DNA of 64,000 nt from assembly GCF_947495925.1 (NCBI RefSeq), contig NZ_CANMAU010000004.1, positions 1 to 64,000 of the forward strand, given 5' to 3'. Both the position numbers and the translations under genes were made by a program. The number at the start of each line of letters is the position of its first letter. The stretch's first letter is position 1. The notes under the pieces were generated by a model, which was not told where the DNA came from, ran no database searches, and saw nothing but the letters and a program-made list of their open reading frames with translations. Below, piece after piece: positions 1-9,317 of the stretch. The stretch comes from an uncultured Algibacter sp. (lineage in GTDB: Bacteria > Bacteroidota > Bacteroidia > Flavobacteriales > Flavobacteriaceae).

Positions 1-471
1 TCATTTGATGTTACAAGCGCAGGTGATTATACGATTCATACCTTGGTTGCGGAGTTAAGTGATTCTACGGATCCGAATTATTTAGATTTAAGTGTAGTTG
101 TACCAGGAACAACAACCGGAGGCGATGTATTAGGGATAGTGACTAGCAATGGATTGTGTGCATCACTTGACGTAACAGGAGCACCTATAGTTGTGGAGCC
201 TACTCTTAGTCTTAATGATACTGATATTATTAATTCTTTTATGGTTTATCCTAACCCTGTAGTCGATTTAATAAGCATTAGTAACGCAAAGAATTTAAAT
301 ATTAATTCGGTTAAGTTTTCGGATGTCTCAGGAAGAATTGTAAAAGAACTTAATTTTGACAGTAGGATGTCAAATATGACTTTTGATATCTCTGAGTTTA
401 CAAGTGGACTTTATATGATACAGGTTAATTCTGATAAAGGTCAATTTATAAAACGAATTATTAAAAAATAA
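1..471 (+). CDS. C-terminal part of a T9SS-secreted protein (5' end outside window)
   Basis: The frame is open from the first base, so this is the 3' end of a larger gene. A TTG at 43 is an internal codon rather than a convincing start. The last ~75 residues form a type IX secretion sorting domain: a YPNPV motif, a SDVSGRIV strand, a SGLYMIQV strand and a basic IIKK end. In Bacteroidetes such tails direct export across the outer membrane and are then removed. The visible upstream part is beta-rich and shows no catalytic motif, so the cargo function is unknown. A strong hairpin with a T tract follows the stop. Confidence 0.8.
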   Translation, partial: SFDVTSAGDYTIHTLVAELSDSTDPNYLDLSVVVPGTTTGGDVLGIVTSNGLCASLDVTGAPIVVEPTLSLNDTDIINSFMVYPNPVVDLISISNAKNLNINSVKFSDVSGRIVKELNFDSRMSNMTFDISEFTSGLYMIQVNSDKGQFIKRIIKK

Positions 472-500
472 TATATTGATTAATCTAAATCAAGATATTA

Positions 501-533
501 AAACTCCGAGATGAAAGTCTCGGAGTTTTTTAT
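501..533 (+). terminator. Rho-independent terminator
   Basis: An 11-bp perfect stem (aaactccgaga / tctcggagttt, 501-511 with 518-528) with a 6-nt loop is followed by a T-rich tail. It lies about 30 bases after the stop of the T9SS-tailed protein gene and should end that transcript. Confidence 0.85.
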
Positions 534-659
534 TTATTGCGTTTTTTTTTCTCAAGCAAGAAGATATAACAACACGATAATTACGTCGCTACAAAGTTTA
601 GAAATTTTCAATGACTAATTTGAACACATATGGCTTTTCTAAGTTGCCATTATTGATAT

Positions 660-1712
660 TTACTTATTAAACTTCCAGCCTAAACCACTAGTGAAATTAT
701 AATCTATTTCATTACCTTCTACAGCCGGTTGGTTATCATAGTTTAAAGTAAATCCTATTTTTATGTAGAAGTCACTAATAATTTTGTATTTACTGGTTAC
801 ATTAAAATCTGTTCTTAAACGTCCTTTTTCTGACAAACTGGGAAAGATGTTTAAGCTACTCGTTAAATCGAAGTCTTTCATGTCAAATATGTTAAAGTTG
901 TTGAAGATAAAGGCCTCCGTTGATGTTTTATTAAGTGCTTTGTCTACATAATTTTCTATATTGTATGTAAAACCTAAACTCACACCGTAGTATAATTGAT
1001 TCGTGCTTATTAGAAAGCGACCCGCACCTAAACTTGGGCTAATCCTGGCATCTAACGCTTGTTCTGTATTACTTAAAAATGCAACGCTACTCATAAGGTA
1101 CCAGGATTTACCTAGTAGTCTTAGGAATTCAATATTAGCGTCTGTTCTTCTGGTGTCTATAGTTTCATCTTGACCAGTACTTAAAGCGTCTAGTGTTCCT
1201 GTAATTACAGACTTTTGATCGATATAGCTTAATTCACTACCTATTGATAGTTGAGTAAAACTATTCGCTTTGGTAAAATTGAAGCCTAAATCGAATGAGC
1301 CTTTAAATCGATCCCAAAACTTGTCGTATATTTCATCTAATGATGTGATTTCATTAATCCTGTATTGTTCTTCTATACCATCAGGTAATGTCAACGTAAA
1401 ATAACCTGGTTTTGTAGTTTGTACAAAACCATATCGACGCCTGTTTTGGGTTAGCAGTACAAGGCATTTACGTTCTATACTCAGTGATTCTACTTTTTTG
1501 AATTCAACGTGAAAATCAGAATCGCTAAAACTTGTTTTTATAACTAAAACGCCTCTAGCTAAACTTTTTATCTCGCCAACAAGAATAGTTTGGTCCTTAA
1601 GTTGAATACTGTCGTTTTGAGATAATCCTATTAGAGGAAAAACTATAAAGAATAAACAAGCAACTTTATGTTGTTTTAAAAAGAATGCTGCTATGAAATG
1701 AAGTATAGTCAA
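660..1712 (-). CDS. DUF481-type outer-membrane protein
   Basis: The 350-residue product has an N-terminal hydrophobic stretch (LFFIVFPLIGLSQ), about 100 residues of small beta-domain, and then a long run of alternating amphipathic strands ending in an aromatic-rich terminus (GLGWKFNK). This is the pattern of DUF481 proteins, predicted barrels of the outer membrane. The only in-frame start near the signal peptide is TTG at 1712, because a stop lies five codons upstream. Function is unknown. Assignment to DUF481 is from overall pattern and is fairly likely, not certain. Confidence 0.7.
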   Translation of the reverse strand: MTILHFIAAFFLKQHKVACLFFIVFPLIGLSQNDSIQLKDQTILVGEIKSLARGVLVIKTSFSDSDFHVEFKKVESLSIERKCLVLLTQNRRRYGFVQTTKPGYFTLTLPDGIEEQYRINEITSLDEIYDKFWDRFKGSFDLGFNFTKANSFTQLSIGSELSYIDQKSVITGTLDALSTGQDETIDTRRTDANIEFLRLLGKSWYLMSSVAFLSNTEQALDARISPSLGAGRFLISTNQLYYGVSLGFTYNIENYVDKALNKTSTEAFIFNNFNIFDMKDFDLTSSLNIFPSLSEKGRLRTDFNVTSKYKIISDFYIKIGFTLNYDNQPAVEGNEIDYNFTSGLGWKFNK

Positions 1713-1763
1713 GTCTTTCTTATACTAATGGAGTATTTGTATTATTATATTTATCAGTCTAAA

Positions 1764-1812
1764 ATGTAAAATGATTTGTAATTGAAACAAATCATTTTAC
1801 ATCGTTTTTTTT
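1764..1812. terminator. 16-bp perfect inverted repeat, possible bidirectional terminator
   Basis: A perfect 16-bp stem (1764-1779 with 1787-1802) with a 7-nt loop sits between two minus-strand genes. The good T8 tract lies on the plus-strand side (1805-1812), while on the minus strand the hairpin is preceded by the A tract and followed only by a short TTT. It probably terminates the minus-strand gene ending at 1816, but its polarity is odd. Confidence 0.55.
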
Positions 1813-1815
1813 AGA

Positions 1816-2472
1816 TTAAATTCTGAAAACTAGACCGCCACTTACACCGCCCATAACTAACGTACTTCCAACACTTACGCCGCCACCTCCAGTGCCAACA
1901 TAAAAGCCTCCATAATTAACGGGAAACATTAAATTACCTTGAATGTTGATGCCTACATGCTCAGAAAACATAATGTTTACACCACCTTTAAAAGTAAAGG
2001 CGAAATTTGTATCACTGCCGTAAGATGGTATGTTAGGAAAAGAATCTCTGTTTTCATTATTTGGAGTCACGACAACCACGCCTAATGCACCTCCAACAAA
2101 AGGTCGAATATTACCATTAGGAAAGTACTTAGTCCCCCCTACTAGAAACCAATCACCATTTACATCGGTTAATCTTGTTTCAACTGGACTTGCAATAATA
2201 TCTCTTATTCTTATTTCAGAGCTTTGTCTGGTATAGGATACTTCTATCATAGTATCGTCAAAGGTTTCAAATCCTACAGAAATTCCCCATTGATCACTGT
2301 CTTTTAATTTTAAGTAATTGTTACCGTAATTTAGTTTAGCACCAAATTGATACCCATATGACGGTATAATTTCTATAGTTTGAGCGTTACCGTTTAATCC
2401 AGTAAGGAATAATGCCGACATAAAAATAAAGCTCAAGACAGAAATTTTAAAAGAAGCGTAGTGTTTAATCAT
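1816..2472 (-). CDS. Outer-membrane beta-barrel protein
   Basis: The 218-residue protein has a clear signal peptide (residues ~10-31, ending NGNAQ) followed by eight or so predicted strands rich in Gly and aromatic residues. A YGYQFGAKL strand sits near the start and GGVSGGLVFRI closes the barrel. It resembles small OmpW/OmpX-like barrels common in Bacteroidetes. No enzymatic motif is seen and the ligand is unknown. It is separated from the DUF481 gene by a hairpin, so the two are probably independent units. Confidence 0.7.
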   Translation of the reverse strand: MIKHYASFKISVLSFIFMSALFLTGLNGNAQTIEIIPSYGYQFGAKLNYGNNYLKLKDSDQWGISVGFETFDDTMIEVSYTRQSSEIRIRDIIASPVETRLTDVNGDWFLVGGTKYFPNGNIRPFVGGALGVVVVTPNNENRDSFPNIPSYGSDTNFAFTFKGGVNIMFSEHVGINIQGNLMFPVNYGGFYVGTGGGGVSVGSTLVMGGVSGGLVFRI

Positions 2473-2642
2473 AATTAAATTTTTATTAGTTTGAAGTGTA
2501 AAAGCTATTTCGTTGAATGTTTTTTAACTATTGCAATTTAATAATAAAATTTAAGCTCTGGCATTTAGTTGTATGAATTTATGGTAAATAAACAGATACT
2601 TCTAAATGGTTTTCTTATGTTTGTTTGAGTGAAATTGATTTA

Positions 2643-4808
2643 ATGAATAGTATAAAAAACAACCTTATTTTTTGCATGTTCATTCTGCTTCTTGCAGCTT
2701 GTGCAAAAGATAAATATCAAAATTCTAATACCCTAGGTTTTCATGCCGAAGCACCCAGTTATATTGGGTCTAATAATTGTATTGGTTGTCATCAAGAGGC
2801 CTATAATACATGGGAAGGGTCACATCATGATTTGGCCATGAAAATAGCCAATGATTCAACAGTGCTAGGCAATTTTAATAATGTAAAAGTAGAAATAGAT
2901 GGGGTTAGATATAATTTCTTTAAAAGGGACGGTGATTTTTTAGTATCCATAACAGAGATTGATAAAACCGAGGCAGAATATAAAATTACTTATGCCTTTG
3001 GGGTAACACCTTTACAACAGTATTTGGTAGACTTTGGTGATGGTAAAAAGCAAGTATTAAGAGTAACTTGGGATGGTGTAGAGAAAAAGTGGTATCATCA
3101 ATATAAGGGGGATAAAATTGAACCACACGATTGGTTGCATTGGACCCGGAGTGCGCAGAACTGGAATACCATGTGTGCCGAATGCCACTCAACTAATTTA
3201 AAAAAGAATTACGATATTGATTCAGATTCATTTAACACGACTTATGATGAAATAAATGTCGCTTGTGAAAGCTGCCACGGACCAGCAAGCAAACATGTAA
3301 ATTGGGCAAAAGATAACCCTGATGGAAAAGACGCTTATATTATATCAGGAGAAGGTCAAACACAGCAAATGAATCTTTGTGCGCCATGTCATGCCAGACG
3401 TGTTAAATTAACTCCTGATTTAAAGCCTGGTGAGACTTTTGAAAATCAATACATGGTTCAAAATATTACACCAAATTTTTATCATGGAGATGGTCAAATA
3501 GATGAAGAAGATTATGTGTATGGTTCTTTTAAGCAAAGTAAGATGTATGATGAAGGAGTTACTTGTACAGATTGCCATAATGCCCATTCCTTGAAGCTTA
3601 AGTTTAACGATAATAGATTGTGTACACAATGTCATATTTCGGCAGACTATGATACAGAGAAGCATCATTTTCATGAGGCAAATACGAATTCTAGTTTATG
3701 TATTAATTGCCATATGACAGGTAAAGATTATATGGGTAACGATTTTAGGCGCGATCATAGTTTTAGAATTCCTAGGCCAGATCAATCTGCTAAATATGGC
3801 ACGCCAAATGCATGTACAGGTTGTCATCAAGGAAAAAGTAATAAGTGGGCTGCCGATGCCATTGTTAAATGGTATGGAACGGAAAGAGCTAGTCATTTTT
3901 CAGATGCTTTGCTATTAAGCAGTAAGGTGAATGTCAGTAATTCGGAACGAGCCATGCTTGATCATTTTATTAATGATTTACAATATCCGGATATTGCTCG
4001 AGCAACGGTTATTGAAAACTTAAATTATGATACTCAAGAAAGTTTTAATAGTTTGTTTAAGGCGCTGCAAGATTCGTCTGCAGCTGTTAAGTTTAATGCG
4101 CTTATGAAATTTAGAAGCCTGCCTCCAGAAATGCGAAAATCTACTGCATTAAAATACATGGGAGACTCTTTAAGGTTAGTAAGAATTGGAGCAGCACAAA
4201 TTGTTATGGATATTGATATAAATGAGTTCGAGCCTAAAGATCGTCCAATTGTTGAAGCTACAATGGGCGAACTAGAAACGATGTTGTTTAGTAATGCTGA
4301 TTTTTCTTCAGGTAGGATGCAATTAGCGGATTATTATATGCAAAAAAATGATATAGGCAATGCTATTAAGCATTATAAAATGGCCCTTGAAAAAGATAGT
4401 TTGTTAATACCTGTGTATTCAAATTTGGCCACCGCTTATTCATTGAATGGCGATAACGAAAATTCTGAGAAAACCTTAAATACATGGATTAAATTTGCAC
4501 CGGAACAAGGAAGACCGTACTATTTAAAAGCTTTATTGTATTTTGAATTAAATAAAAATGATGCTGCTGTAGATCAGTTAGAAATAGCTATTCAAAAAGA
4601 ACCTAGAGATACCAGATCTATGTATAACTTGGCTACATATTATTATCAAAATAATAGAAATGCAAGCAAAGCAGAATACTACATTAAAAAAGCACTAAAA
4701 CTAGATCCAGAAAATAAAGAGTTTAAATATCTATTGGCTTTGGTTTATAAAAACCTCGGGCAGGTTAGAAAAGGGCAAGCTATATTGGATGAACTCCGGG
4801 CTAATTAA
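2643..4808 (+). CDS. Octahaem c-type cytochrome lipoprotein with TPR domain
   Basis: Eight CxxCH haem-binding motifs occur in the first ~400 residues (CIGCH, CAECH, CESCH, CAPCH, CTDCH, CTQCH, CINCH, CTGCH), in the style of cytochrome c554-like multihaem proteins. Several tetratricopeptide repeats fill the last ~150 residues. The N terminus carries a lipobox (LLLAACAKD). I place the start at ATG 2643, six codons inside a TTG-started frame, because it begins the signal peptide directly. The protein should be a periplasmic or surface lipoprotein moving electrons, but its donor and acceptor are not evident. Its 3' end overlaps the convergent batD-like gene by 8 bp. Confidence 0.85.
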   Translation: MNSIKNNLIFCMFILLLAACAKDKYQNSNTLGFHAEAPSYIGSNNCIGCHQEAYNTWEGSHHDLAMKIANDSTVLGNFNNVKVEIDGVRYNFFKRDGDFLVSITEIDKTEAEYKITYAFGVTPLQQYLVDFGDGKKQVLRVTWDGVEKKWYHQYKGDKIEPHDWLHWTRSAQNWNTMCAECHSTNLKKNYDIDSDSFNTTYDEINVACESCHGPASKHVNWAKDNPDGKDAYIISGEGQTQQMNLCAPCHARRVKLTPDLKPGETFENQYMVQNITPNFYHGDGQIDEEDYVYGSFKQSKMYDEGVTCTDCHNAHSLKLKFNDNRLCTQCHISADYDTEKHHFHEANTNSSLCINCHMTGKDYMGNDFRRDHSFRIPRPDQSAKYGTPNACTGCHQGKSNKWAADAIVKWYGTERASHFSDALLLSSKVNVSNSERAMLDHFINDLQYPDIARATVIENLNYDTQESFNSLFKALQDSSAAVKFNALMKFRSLPPEMRKSTALKYMGDSLRLVRIGAAQIVMDIDINEFEPKDRPIVEATMGELETMLFSNADFSSGRMQLADYYMQKNDIGNAIKHYKMALEKDSLLIPVYSNLATAYSLNGDNENSEKTLNTWIKFAPEQGRPYYLKALLYFELNKNDAAVDQLEIAIQKEPRDTRSMYNLATYYYQNNRNASKAEYYIKKALKLDPENKEFKYLLALVYKNLGQVRKGQAILDELRAN

Positions 4809-6153
4809 TAGATGTAGGATTTAGCCATTTATTGTTTTTTGTGGCAAGTTTTTTTGTGTGGCTTTGATTTTTGAAATATTCATCTCGGGTTGTTTTGATC
4901 GCTTCTAAAACATTACTGTATAAAGTGACTTTTGTTTTTTCTTTTTTGAATACAGAATGGCTTAATTCTGAGAGTGTTTGATGTAATGCATTAGAATTAC
5001 TGTGTTCTACTAAATCTTCTAAGGTTTCAAATTCTGGGTTTAATTTTTTCACCCAGGTATGGCTTGCTCCGGAAAAAGCAAAGTAGTCATGATGATTTAA
5101 GGCTTTTTTAAGTTTATTAAAGGCAAAGGTTTCTGAATGTAAATAGAGCGCTCTTTTATGCTTTATAAAGGTATTAAGGCGTTTTATCAGATAAATAGCA
5201 ACGAAACCAATAACCAAAACAAAAATTAAATACTTAACGAATGTTTTTGGGGTTAAGCCAAAAATTAAAAAGGGTTTTTCTTGAGTTTCGGTGGCTTCAA
5301 TAGTGTCCTTTTGTAACGATTTTTTTATGCTTGAGAGCATGCTTAAATCCGGATTAGGTTTCACTTGAATCATCACAGAATCGATATGTTTTCTGTAGAA
5401 TTTTTTATTATTTGAATTCCAATACATGTATTCTGTTGCAGGAAAAATAACTTCACCCTCTTTTTCAAAAAGGTAGTTAACGGTTTCTGAACGTGAAGCA
5501 GAAATGGCTGTTTTTGACTTTTTAGTATTTACTTTTGCACGCCTAGGATAAACACTTATTCCTGGAATGCTATCCCAAATAGATGCGGGTATGAATTCGG
5601 CCATGGTCCCGCCTGCAGATCTGTCAATAGTGCGCTGTACCACGTCTCCCACCTTGATGTTATCTAGAGCAGTAGACCATTTTTGATTTACGTTTAAATA
5701 AGTTGCTACTAACCAATTGTTTGGATTGTACCCCAAAGGCACAGGTAATACATTAAAGCTTTTTGGTTTGGTTGTCACGGTTTTCTTAAGACCCTTATAA
5801 TCTCCTGGTTTAGGTGACGCAATATTTATGGATAAACTGGGGATGGTAATCTGACCTTCTTCTGTTGGAAATACATTGTAATAAAAACTAACACCAGCGT
5901 AATTTTTACCACTAAATGCTCTACTGTTACTAACCGAACGAAAATAAACGGTAAGTGCATTATCAATTTGAATATTGCCTAAATCAACACCTTCGGTAAA
6001 CCATGTTGAGGTATATACAGAAACGGTTAGTTTCACGGGCTGTCCAATATAGGCTTCATTAGTGTTAACAGTGGCGTAAGCAATAATGTTTTGACTCATG
6101 CCTATGAAAGGCAACAAGAAAAAAGCTATGACAATTCCAATGTTTTTTACCAT
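4801..6153 (-). CDS. batD: BatD family protein
   Basis: This is the last gene of the MoxR/Bat operon. It has a signal peptide (residues 1-20, cleavage near GMSQN), a large periplasmic beta-rich region typical of BatD (oxygen-tolerance family), one transmembrane helix near residues 300-325 (FVKYLIFVLVIGFVAIYLI), and a basic cytoplasmic tail. At 450 residues it is shorter than many BatD proteins. It overlaps the upstream batB/batC gene by 7 bp, which suggests translational coupling. Bat proteins were linked to aerotolerance and envelope stress in Bacteroides and Leptospira; their biochemical role is unsettled. Confidence 0.8.
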   Translation of the reverse strand: MVKNIGIVIAFFLLPFIGMSQNIIAYATVNTNEAYIGQPVKLTVSVYTSTWFTEGVDLGNIQIDNALTVYFRSVSNSRAFSGKNYAGVSFYYNVFPTEEGQITIPSLSINIASPKPGDYKGLKKTVTTKPKSFNVLPVPLGYNPNNWLVATYLNVNQKWSTALDNIKVGDVVQRTIDRSAGGTMAEFIPASIWDSIPGISVYPRRAKVNTKKSKTAISASRSETVNYLFEKEGEVIFPATEYMYWNSNNKKFYRKHIDSVMIQVKPNPDLSMLSSIKKSLQKDTIEATETQEKPFLIFGLTPKTFVKYLIFVLVIGFVAIYLIKRLNTFIKHKRALYLHSETFAFNKLKKALNHHDYFAFSGASHTWVKKLNPEFETLEDLVEHSNSNALHQTLSELSHSVFKKEKTKVTLYSNVLEAIKTTRDEYFKNQSHTKKLATKNNKWLNPTSIN

Positions 6154-7853
6154 GATGCATCAGTTTTTTGAACTTCAACAATTCCTTTCTTTACCTGATA
6201 TTTAAACTTTCTTGTTAAAAAAAGTGCAGGGTCGTCATCAACTTTTCGCATTAAAATGTTTTTTGGAAGTTCCCCTTGCCCCGATTTAAAGTCGTCTGGT
6301 AATTCATCTAACTCTTTGCCTTTTCTTTTATCTGTTTCGGTAGTTTCCTCTAATCGTTGTTTCTCCATATCTTTTTTAGTGGCTTCTTGTCCACCGCCAC
6401 TTAAATCTTCTGGAGATTTGTTTTGTTTGTTCTTTGCAGCTTTTTTGTCATTTTTGATATTGCTTTCTTCTTGTTGCGAGGCCATTTTATCCTTAGCTGT
6501 AATAATTTGTTTAAGATTAGAACTTGCATTTTCATTTGACGGATCTTTCTGAAGTACTTTTTCAAAGACCGCTTGAGAGGCATCTAGCTTGCCCAACTTA
6601 GCATAGGTTAGGCCTAAGTTATATAAGCCATTGACAGTCGTGTCTTTTTTAAATGCAGATTCTGCACTTAAATAATCACCACCTTTATAGTACGCTACAC
6701 CTTTATGCATGGGGTCATCAAAACCTGAGGCAGCTTTTAAGTAGTTTTCAGAGTCATAGTCTTGTTGGGCTTGATAAGCTTTAGTGTACCATAAATCTTT
6801 GAATTTAAATTTTGTGACTTCTTTTGTTGTATTCTTGGAGCAGGATTGAAGAAATAAGGCTAGTATAATAAGGTTGATAGACCAACCTTTTCTGAAGCTA
6901 AACATAAAAATAAAGGCGAGCGGAAAAATTAGCCAGTAACCATTGTCTTGCCAATCTTCCTCTTCTTGATTGGTTTGGTCTTCAAAAACCAAATCGTCAC
7001 TTATGGCTTTGGCCAAATCTTTAACATCGCTATCATCCAACGTTATTTCCAAAATATCTACGGCCTCCATTTCTGATAAAGCATTTAGTTTAGAAATATT
7101 TAAAGCTGAGTTTTCCTTGGTTGTTGGTATTTTTGCACCGCCTTGGGAACCTAACGGATAGATAAAAAGCTGTACGTTATTGTCCTGCAAAAAGACACTA
7201 ACCTGCTCTAGTGATAGGTCTTCTAAATCATCAGTTACTAAAAGTATTTTTCCTTTGGCTTTGTTCCCGTTAAAGAGCGTATCCATTTTTTTAAATAGGC
7301 CGTTGTATTCGGTACCTTGTGCTGGCATCATTTTGGGTTGTAATCCATCGAGTTGATCCAGAATAATTTTATAATCTGTTGTAAAAGGAATCGCAGTATG
7401 CGTGGAACCGGCGTAAACTAGTAAATTAGTTGCTGCCCTGGGACCAGCTTCTAAGAGATCACGAATTTTAAACTTAGCACGTTCTAGTCGGTTAGGAGAA
7501 ACATCTTCTGCTAACATGCTTTTAGATAAGTCTAGAGCAATCACAAATTGGGATTCAACCTTTTTAGCAGGCGCTTTAATTTGATTCCAAGTAGGGCCTA
7601 AAAAGCTAATAATCCCAATGATAAACATTAGAATGACAGATGTGCGTATAATATAGGATTTCCAAGACGTTCCTTTTTTAATCACATAAGGTCGCAAATG
7701 AGGTGCAATATGTTTTTTCCAAGCATTAGATTCTCTATAGAATAGGAATCCAATGATTAAAAATAAAACGGCTCCAATCCCTAAATACAAATACTCGATT
7801 CGTAAAAAGTGAAAGTCTTCCCAATTGATATGTTCAATGTTTTGCGTCATCAA
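6147..7853 (-). CDS. BatB-BatC fusion: VWA domain plus TPR
   Basis: The 568-residue product joins two Bat proteins. Residues ~20-90 hold two transmembrane helices, ~100-290 a von Willebrand A domain with an intact MIDAS motif (DLSKS), and ~308-340 hydrophobic segments. Then come TPRs (~355-460) and a charged, Lys/Glu/Gln-rich tail. At the junction the sequence LALFLQSCSK looks like the lipobox of a BatC lipoprotein now internal to the fusion. The VWA domain would face the periplasm as in other Bat proteins. It overlaps batA by 4 bp. Confidence 0.82.
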   Translation of the reverse strand: MMTQNIEHINWEDFHFLRIEYLYLGIGAVLFLIIGFLFYRESNAWKKHIAPHLRPYVIKKGTSWKSYIIRTSVILMFIIGIISFLGPTWNQIKAPAKKVESQFVIALDLSKSMLAEDVSPNRLERAKFKIRDLLEAGPRAATNLLVYAGSTHTAIPFTTDYKIILDQLDGLQPKMMPAQGTEYNGLFKKMDTLFNGNKAKGKILLVTDDLEDLSLEQVSVFLQDNNVQLFIYPLGSQGGAKIPTTKENSALNISKLNALSEMEAVDILEITLDDSDVKDLAKAISDDLVFEDQTNQEEEDWQDNGYWLIFPLAFIFMFSFRKGWSINLIILALFLQSCSKNTTKEVTKFKFKDLWYTKAYQAQQDYDSENYLKAASGFDDPMHKGVAYYKGGDYLSAESAFKKDTTVNGLYNLGLTYAKLGKLDASQAVFEKVLQKDPSNENASSNLKQIITAKDKMASQQEESNIKNDKKAAKNKQNKSPEDLSGGGQEATKKDMEKQRLEETTETDKRKGKELDELPDDFKSGQGELPKNILMRKVDDDPALFLTRKFKYQVKKGIVEVQKTDASW

Positions 7854-8842
7854 CGGTTTGTAAAACGTTTAAAAATTATCACAATATTGTTTGTCATGAT
7901 TAAAACAAACCCAAAAATTAGGGCTGCTCCTAAAGGATAATAATAAAGTAATGTTTTAGGAGTATAACTTTCTTCTTCATATTCAACAGGCTCAAGCTTT
8001 TCAAGTTCAGCATATATGTTTTCTAATGCTTCGGTATCTTTTGCTCTAAAATATTGTCCTTTTGTAAGTTCCGCAATCTCTGTCAGGGTGCGTTCATCTA
8101 AATCTGATCCAAGATTCCCTGGGTCGCCAATACCTACAGTGTATATTATTGTAGAGTCTTTTTTTGCCATATTCGCTGCATCTAAAGGAAGAATATCCAT
8201 GCCGCTGTCAACCCCATCCGTGAGTAGTAAAATAACTTTATTGGGTATGGTATCTCTTTCAAACATATCCATACCTTTTACAATCGCCTTTCCAATATTG
8301 GTCATTTGCCCAGCCATACCAACATCTGCTTCATCAAGCATGGTTTGTACGGTTTTAAGATCTGTGGTAAAAGGTGCCTGTATGTAGGCGTTACTTGCAA
8401 AAAAAATAAGCCCCATTTTATCGCTTTCTCGTTTTACAATAAAATCTTGCATGATATTCTTTACGGCCTCCCAACGTGTAACTTTTTTGTTGTTAATCAT
8501 CCAGTCATTATTGGCCATGCTGAAGGATAAATCGGCAAGAATTAGAAAATTTCGAGATGTTTTTACTTTTCTTTCGGGTTTACCAACCAATTCCGGAGAA
8601 GCCATAGCCGATAAAAGCAACAGCCAAATAATAAACATACAAAATGATGAAAACCAAGATCGATTTTTTATGTGTGAGGCTTTTTTAGGTTTCTGATTAG
8701 CTGTTTTAGAACTGGCATCAAAATAGGGATAAATCAAAGCGGTACTTCGGTTTTTTATAGCTGGTAATATCCAATAAATTAGAATTGGAAGCACCGCTAA
8801 AAAAGCGACATACGGATATGCAAATTGAAAATTTTCAGGCAT
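7850..8842 (-). CDS. batA: BatA, membrane VWA domain protein
   Basis: The 330-residue protein has transmembrane helices near residues 8-25, 65-84 and 305-322, and a VWA domain between them with the metal-binding motif DLSFS and the later TDGVDSG loop. This architecture and its place after the DUF58 and DUF4381 genes match BatA of the Bacteroides aerotolerance operon. It overlaps the genes on both sides by a few bases, so the operon is probably translationally coupled. Confidence 0.87.
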   Translation of the reverse strand: MPENFQFAYPYVAFLAVLPILIYWILPAIKNRSTALIYPYFDASSKTANQKPKKASHIKNRSWFSSFCMFIIWLLLLSAMASPELVGKPERKVKTSRNFLILADLSFSMANNDWMINNKKVTRWEAVKNIMQDFIVKRESDKMGLIFFASNAYIQAPFTTDLKTVQTMLDEADVGMAGQMTNIGKAIVKGMDMFERDTIPNKVILLLTDGVDSGMDILPLDAANMAKKDSTIIYTVGIGDPGNLGSDLDERTLTEIAELTKGQYFRAKDTEALENIYAELEKLEPVEYEEESYTPKTLLYYYPLGAALIFGFVLIMTNNIVIIFKRFTNR

Positions 8843-9308
8843 GATGCTTAATCCATTTTATACTGTTACTTGCAAATTCATCCATTTTAAAACTATCTGA
8901 ATTGGTGTATTCACCTTTATAAACCGCCGAAGCAATACTGGTTTTATACTTAATAAATACGGCTTGATTGAGTTTGCTGTCTAAAAAATTAAGCCAATTT
9001 TCACCTTCTAGTGAGGCGACTTGTTTTCTATTATAGGTTTGTAATGCCGTTTGTTTCAACAAAAACATAATTTGAACAATATTGGTGCTTATTGTGTTCT
9101 CTTTAGAATGCATTAGTTTTTGTATGTTGGAAATAGCAGTTCTGCGATAAGCATTTTGTTTATATTTTTTATAGTATATGTATGCTATAAAAAGGATTAA
9201 GCAGGCCAATACTATAAATAGAATTTTCCATCCGATAGTGTCCATCGTAAAAGGTATAGGGTCTGGAGTGATAATTGGACTTAATTCAATATTTTGATCC
9301 TGTTGCAT
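8835..9308 (-). CDS. DUF4381-like membrane protein of the Bat operon
   Basis: The 157-residue protein has one transmembrane helix (about residues 28-46, ILFIVLACLILFIAYIYY) followed by a soluble helical domain with conserved-looking ENWLNFLD and YKGEYT segments. Small proteins of this type (DUF4381) usually sit between the DUF58 and BatA genes. No catalytic motif is visible and its role is inferred only from the operon. It is 9 bp downstream of the DUF58 gene. Confidence 0.7.
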   Translation of the reverse strand: MQQDQNIELSPIITPDPIPFTMDTIGWKILFIVLACLILFIAYIYYKKYKQNAYRRTAISNIQKLMHSKENTISTNIVQIMFLLKQTALQTYNRKQVASLEGENWLNFLDSKLNQAVFIKYKTSIASAVYKGEYTNSDSFKMDEFASNSIKWIKHHA

Positions 9309-9317
9309 GTAGTCAAA

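Noticed and set aside
6256-6552. Open frame opposite the BatB-BatC gene
   Set aside because: Shadow of the Gln/Glu/Lys-rich coding region; no domain or start signal.
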